From Rhodobacter sp. (GTDB taxonomy: Bacteria > Pseudomonadota > Alphaproteobacteria > Rhodobacterales > Rhodobacteraceae), in the NCBI GenBank assembly GCA_030066215.1, contig JASJCA010000038.1, forward strand, positions 1-32,497: a DNA stretch of 32,497 bases, given 5' to 3'. Numbering within the stretch: position 1 is the stretch's first letter; every line of letters begins with the position of its first letter. The notes beneath the pieces are model-generated. The model was not told the DNA's origin. It did no database searches and was given only the letters and a program-made list of their open reading frames with translations. This document shows, piece by piece, positions 31,369 through 32,497 of the stretch. The position numbers and the translations under genes are program-made.

Positions 31369-32315
31369 CCAAGCCGCAGATGCTGATGATCGGCGCCGCG
31401 ACCGAGCGCATGCTGGGGCAGCTCGCCGAGGTCTTCGCGGTGCACCGCCTGCCCGAGGACCGCGAGGGCTTTCTGGCGCAGCACGGGACCGACATCGAAT
31501 ACCTCTTGGTCAACGGCCACGGCGGCGTGCCCGGCGACTTGATGGCCCGGATGCCGAAGCTCAGGATCATCTCGAACTACGGCGTCGGCTACGATTCCGT
31601 CGATGTCGCGACCGCCGTCCGGCACGGCGTGGTCGTCACCCACACGCCGGACGTGCTGAACGACGAGGTCGCCAATACCGCCGTCCTGCTGGTCCTCGCC
31701 ACCGCGCGCAATTTCCTACACGACAACGCCTACTTGAAGGCCGGCCGCTGGCCGGAAGAGGGCGAGGCGCCGCTGTCGCGCTCAATCCGCGGCCTGACCG
31801 CCGGCATCCTCGGCTTGGGTCGGATCGGCAAGGCGACGGCGGAAAAGCTGCAGGCCTTCGGTGTCACCGTCACCTATCATGGGCGCAGCGAGCAAGACGT
31901 GCCCTACCGCTACTACCCCGATCTCGTCGCGATGGCCCGCGACGCCGACATCCTGATCTGCATCGCCCCCGGCGGGCCGGCGACGCGGCACCTGATCGAC
32001 CGAGCGGTCCTCGATGCGCTCGGCCCGGACGGCACGCTGATCAACGTCGGCCGCGGCTCGGTCGTCGACGAGGCCGCGCTGATCGCGGCGCTGCAAGAGG
32101 GCCGGCTGGGCAAGGCCGGGCTCGACGTGTTCGAACACGAACCCCACGTCCCTGCCGAGCTGATGGCGATGGAGACCGTGACGCTTCTGCCCCATGTCGG
32201 CTCGGCCACGGTTGAGACCCGGCAGGCGATGGGCGATCTGGCGGTCGAGAACCTCACCGCGTTTCACGCCACCGGACGGGCGGTCACCCCGGTGCCGGAG
32301 TGCCGGGGCATGTAG
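31365..32315 (+). CDS. D-isomer-specific 2-hydroxyacid dehydrogenase
   Basis: This 316-residue NAD(P)-dependent enzyme interconverts 2-keto and D-2-hydroxy acids. The dinucleotide motif GLGRIGKATAEKLQAFG is at 150-166 and the catalytic triad is Arg230 (NVGRGS), Glu259 (EHEP) and His277 (LLPHVGSAT). It resembles glyoxylate/hydroxypyruvate reductases. Arg174 after the second strand (YHGRS) suggests NADP use. It overlaps the hydrolase stop by ATGA and so is translated with it; it could process glycolate/glyoxylate or lactate/pyruvate produced by that step. It is the last gene of the operon in view. Confidence 0.92.
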   Translation: MTKPQMLMIGAATERMLGQLAEVFAVHRLPEDREGFLAQHGTDIEYLLVNGHGGVPGDLMARMPKLRIISNYGVGYDSVDVATAVRHGVVVTHTPDVLNDEVANTAVLLVLATARNFLHDNAYLKAGRWPEEGEAPLSRSIRGLTAGILGLGRIGKATAEKLQAFGVTVTYHGRSEQDVPYRYYPDLVAMARDADILICIAPGGPATRHLIDRAVLDALGPDGTLINVGRGSVVDEAALIAALQEGRLGKAGLDVFEHEPHVPAELMAMETVTLLPHVGSATVETRQAMGDLAVENLTAFHATGRAVTPVPECRGM

Positions 32316-32455
32316 CCGGCGGGGCTCCTGCCGAGCGGGCTTTTGCGCCGCGGAACGACCATTGGCACCTCACCAAGGAGACGCACCATCGCCGACCGGC
32401 GAGGCAGCGACGGGTCACATCAATTGCGCTGGCGGGGATGCTCAAGAGCCACACC

Positions 32456-32497
32456 GGGCACGGATTCAAGGGGCGCAGCCCCGCCGTGCCCATCGCC
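32456..32497 (+). repeat. Interspersed structured repeat, copy D (cut by window edge)
   Basis: The first 42 bases of a fourth copy, very close to copy C: GGGCACGG at 32456-32463 pairs with CCGTGCCC at 32484-32491. The rest lies outside the window. It stands 140 bases after the stop of the 2-hydroxyacid dehydrogenase; that spacer shows no gene, only a possible short GCTC-5-GAGC hairpin near 32325-32340. Confidence 0.75.

Noticed and set aside
32320-32350. Intrinsic terminator after the 2-hydroxyacid dehydrogenase
   Set aside because: Only a 4-bp stem with a loosely placed CTTTT is found; too weak to call.

Overview
The window looks like chromosomal DNA of a high-GC alphaproteobacterium, most likely Rhodobacteraceae (Roseobacter group). 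The basis is codon and base composition, a copper-chaperone PCuAC gene beside a small secreted CPDC protein, many GntR/FCD regulators, and TRAP-fed sugar-acid catabolic operons. No tRNA, rRNA, CRISPR array, phage or transposase gene was recognised.

Layout. (1) 1-8.9 kb is general-purpose DNA: rpmB with an intrinsic terminator, a small secreted protein plus a PCuAC copper chaperone, a low-molecular-weight phosphatase, GYD and DUF1330 small proteins, an HxlR regulator translationally coupled to a sirtuin deacylase, a FadR-type GntR regulator, an OmpA-like lipoprotein with a strong terminator, an Ada-type AraC/methyltransferase fusion and glpD. (2) 9-13.5 kb is accessory: an orphan protein with a possible glycosyltransferase-like C-terminus, a eukaryote-like EndoU (XendoU) ribonuclease domain fused to a lamin-tail domain, a very acidic 80-residue protein directly after it, and a VOC-bicupin fusion. 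(3) 13.5-24.6 kb is one long minus-strand catabolic operon: TRAP transporter dctPQM, a PhyH-type dioxygenase, an altronate-dehydratase-family enzyme, a Gfo/Idh/MocA oxidoreductase, a shikimate-dehydrogenase-like protein with an altered substrate motif, a second PhyH dioxygenase, a beta-hydroxyacid dehydrogenase resembling sulfolactaldehyde reductase, and a 2-keto-3-deoxygluconate-type kinase. A divergent GntR regulator sits at its head. (4) 25.8-32.3 kb is a second sugar-acid block: a D-erythronate-dehydrogenase-like SDR and a beta-hydroxyacid dehydrogenase on the minus strand; divergently, an SDR, an IlvD/Edd sugar-acid dehydratase, a fumarylacetoacetase-family hydrolase and a D-2-hydroxyacid dehydrogenase. 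The last set fits a non-phosphorylative 2,4-diketo-3-deoxy-sugar-acid hydrolase route.

How the genes work together (inference): block 3 imports an unknown carboxylated compound, trims or oxidises it, dehydrates it to a 2-keto-3-deoxy acid and phosphorylates that; block 4 oxidises and hydrolyses 2-keto-3-deoxy acids to pyruvate and a small hydroxyacid, which the terminal dehydrogenase could oxidise or reduce.

The strongest non-coding signals are: a roughly 170-bp structured interspersed repeat present four times (one cut by the window edge), each time just after a stop codon, with a compensatory base-pair change between copies; two intra-operon arrays of tandem perfect palindromes placed just before a ribosome binding site; and two long GC stems after dctP and dctM.
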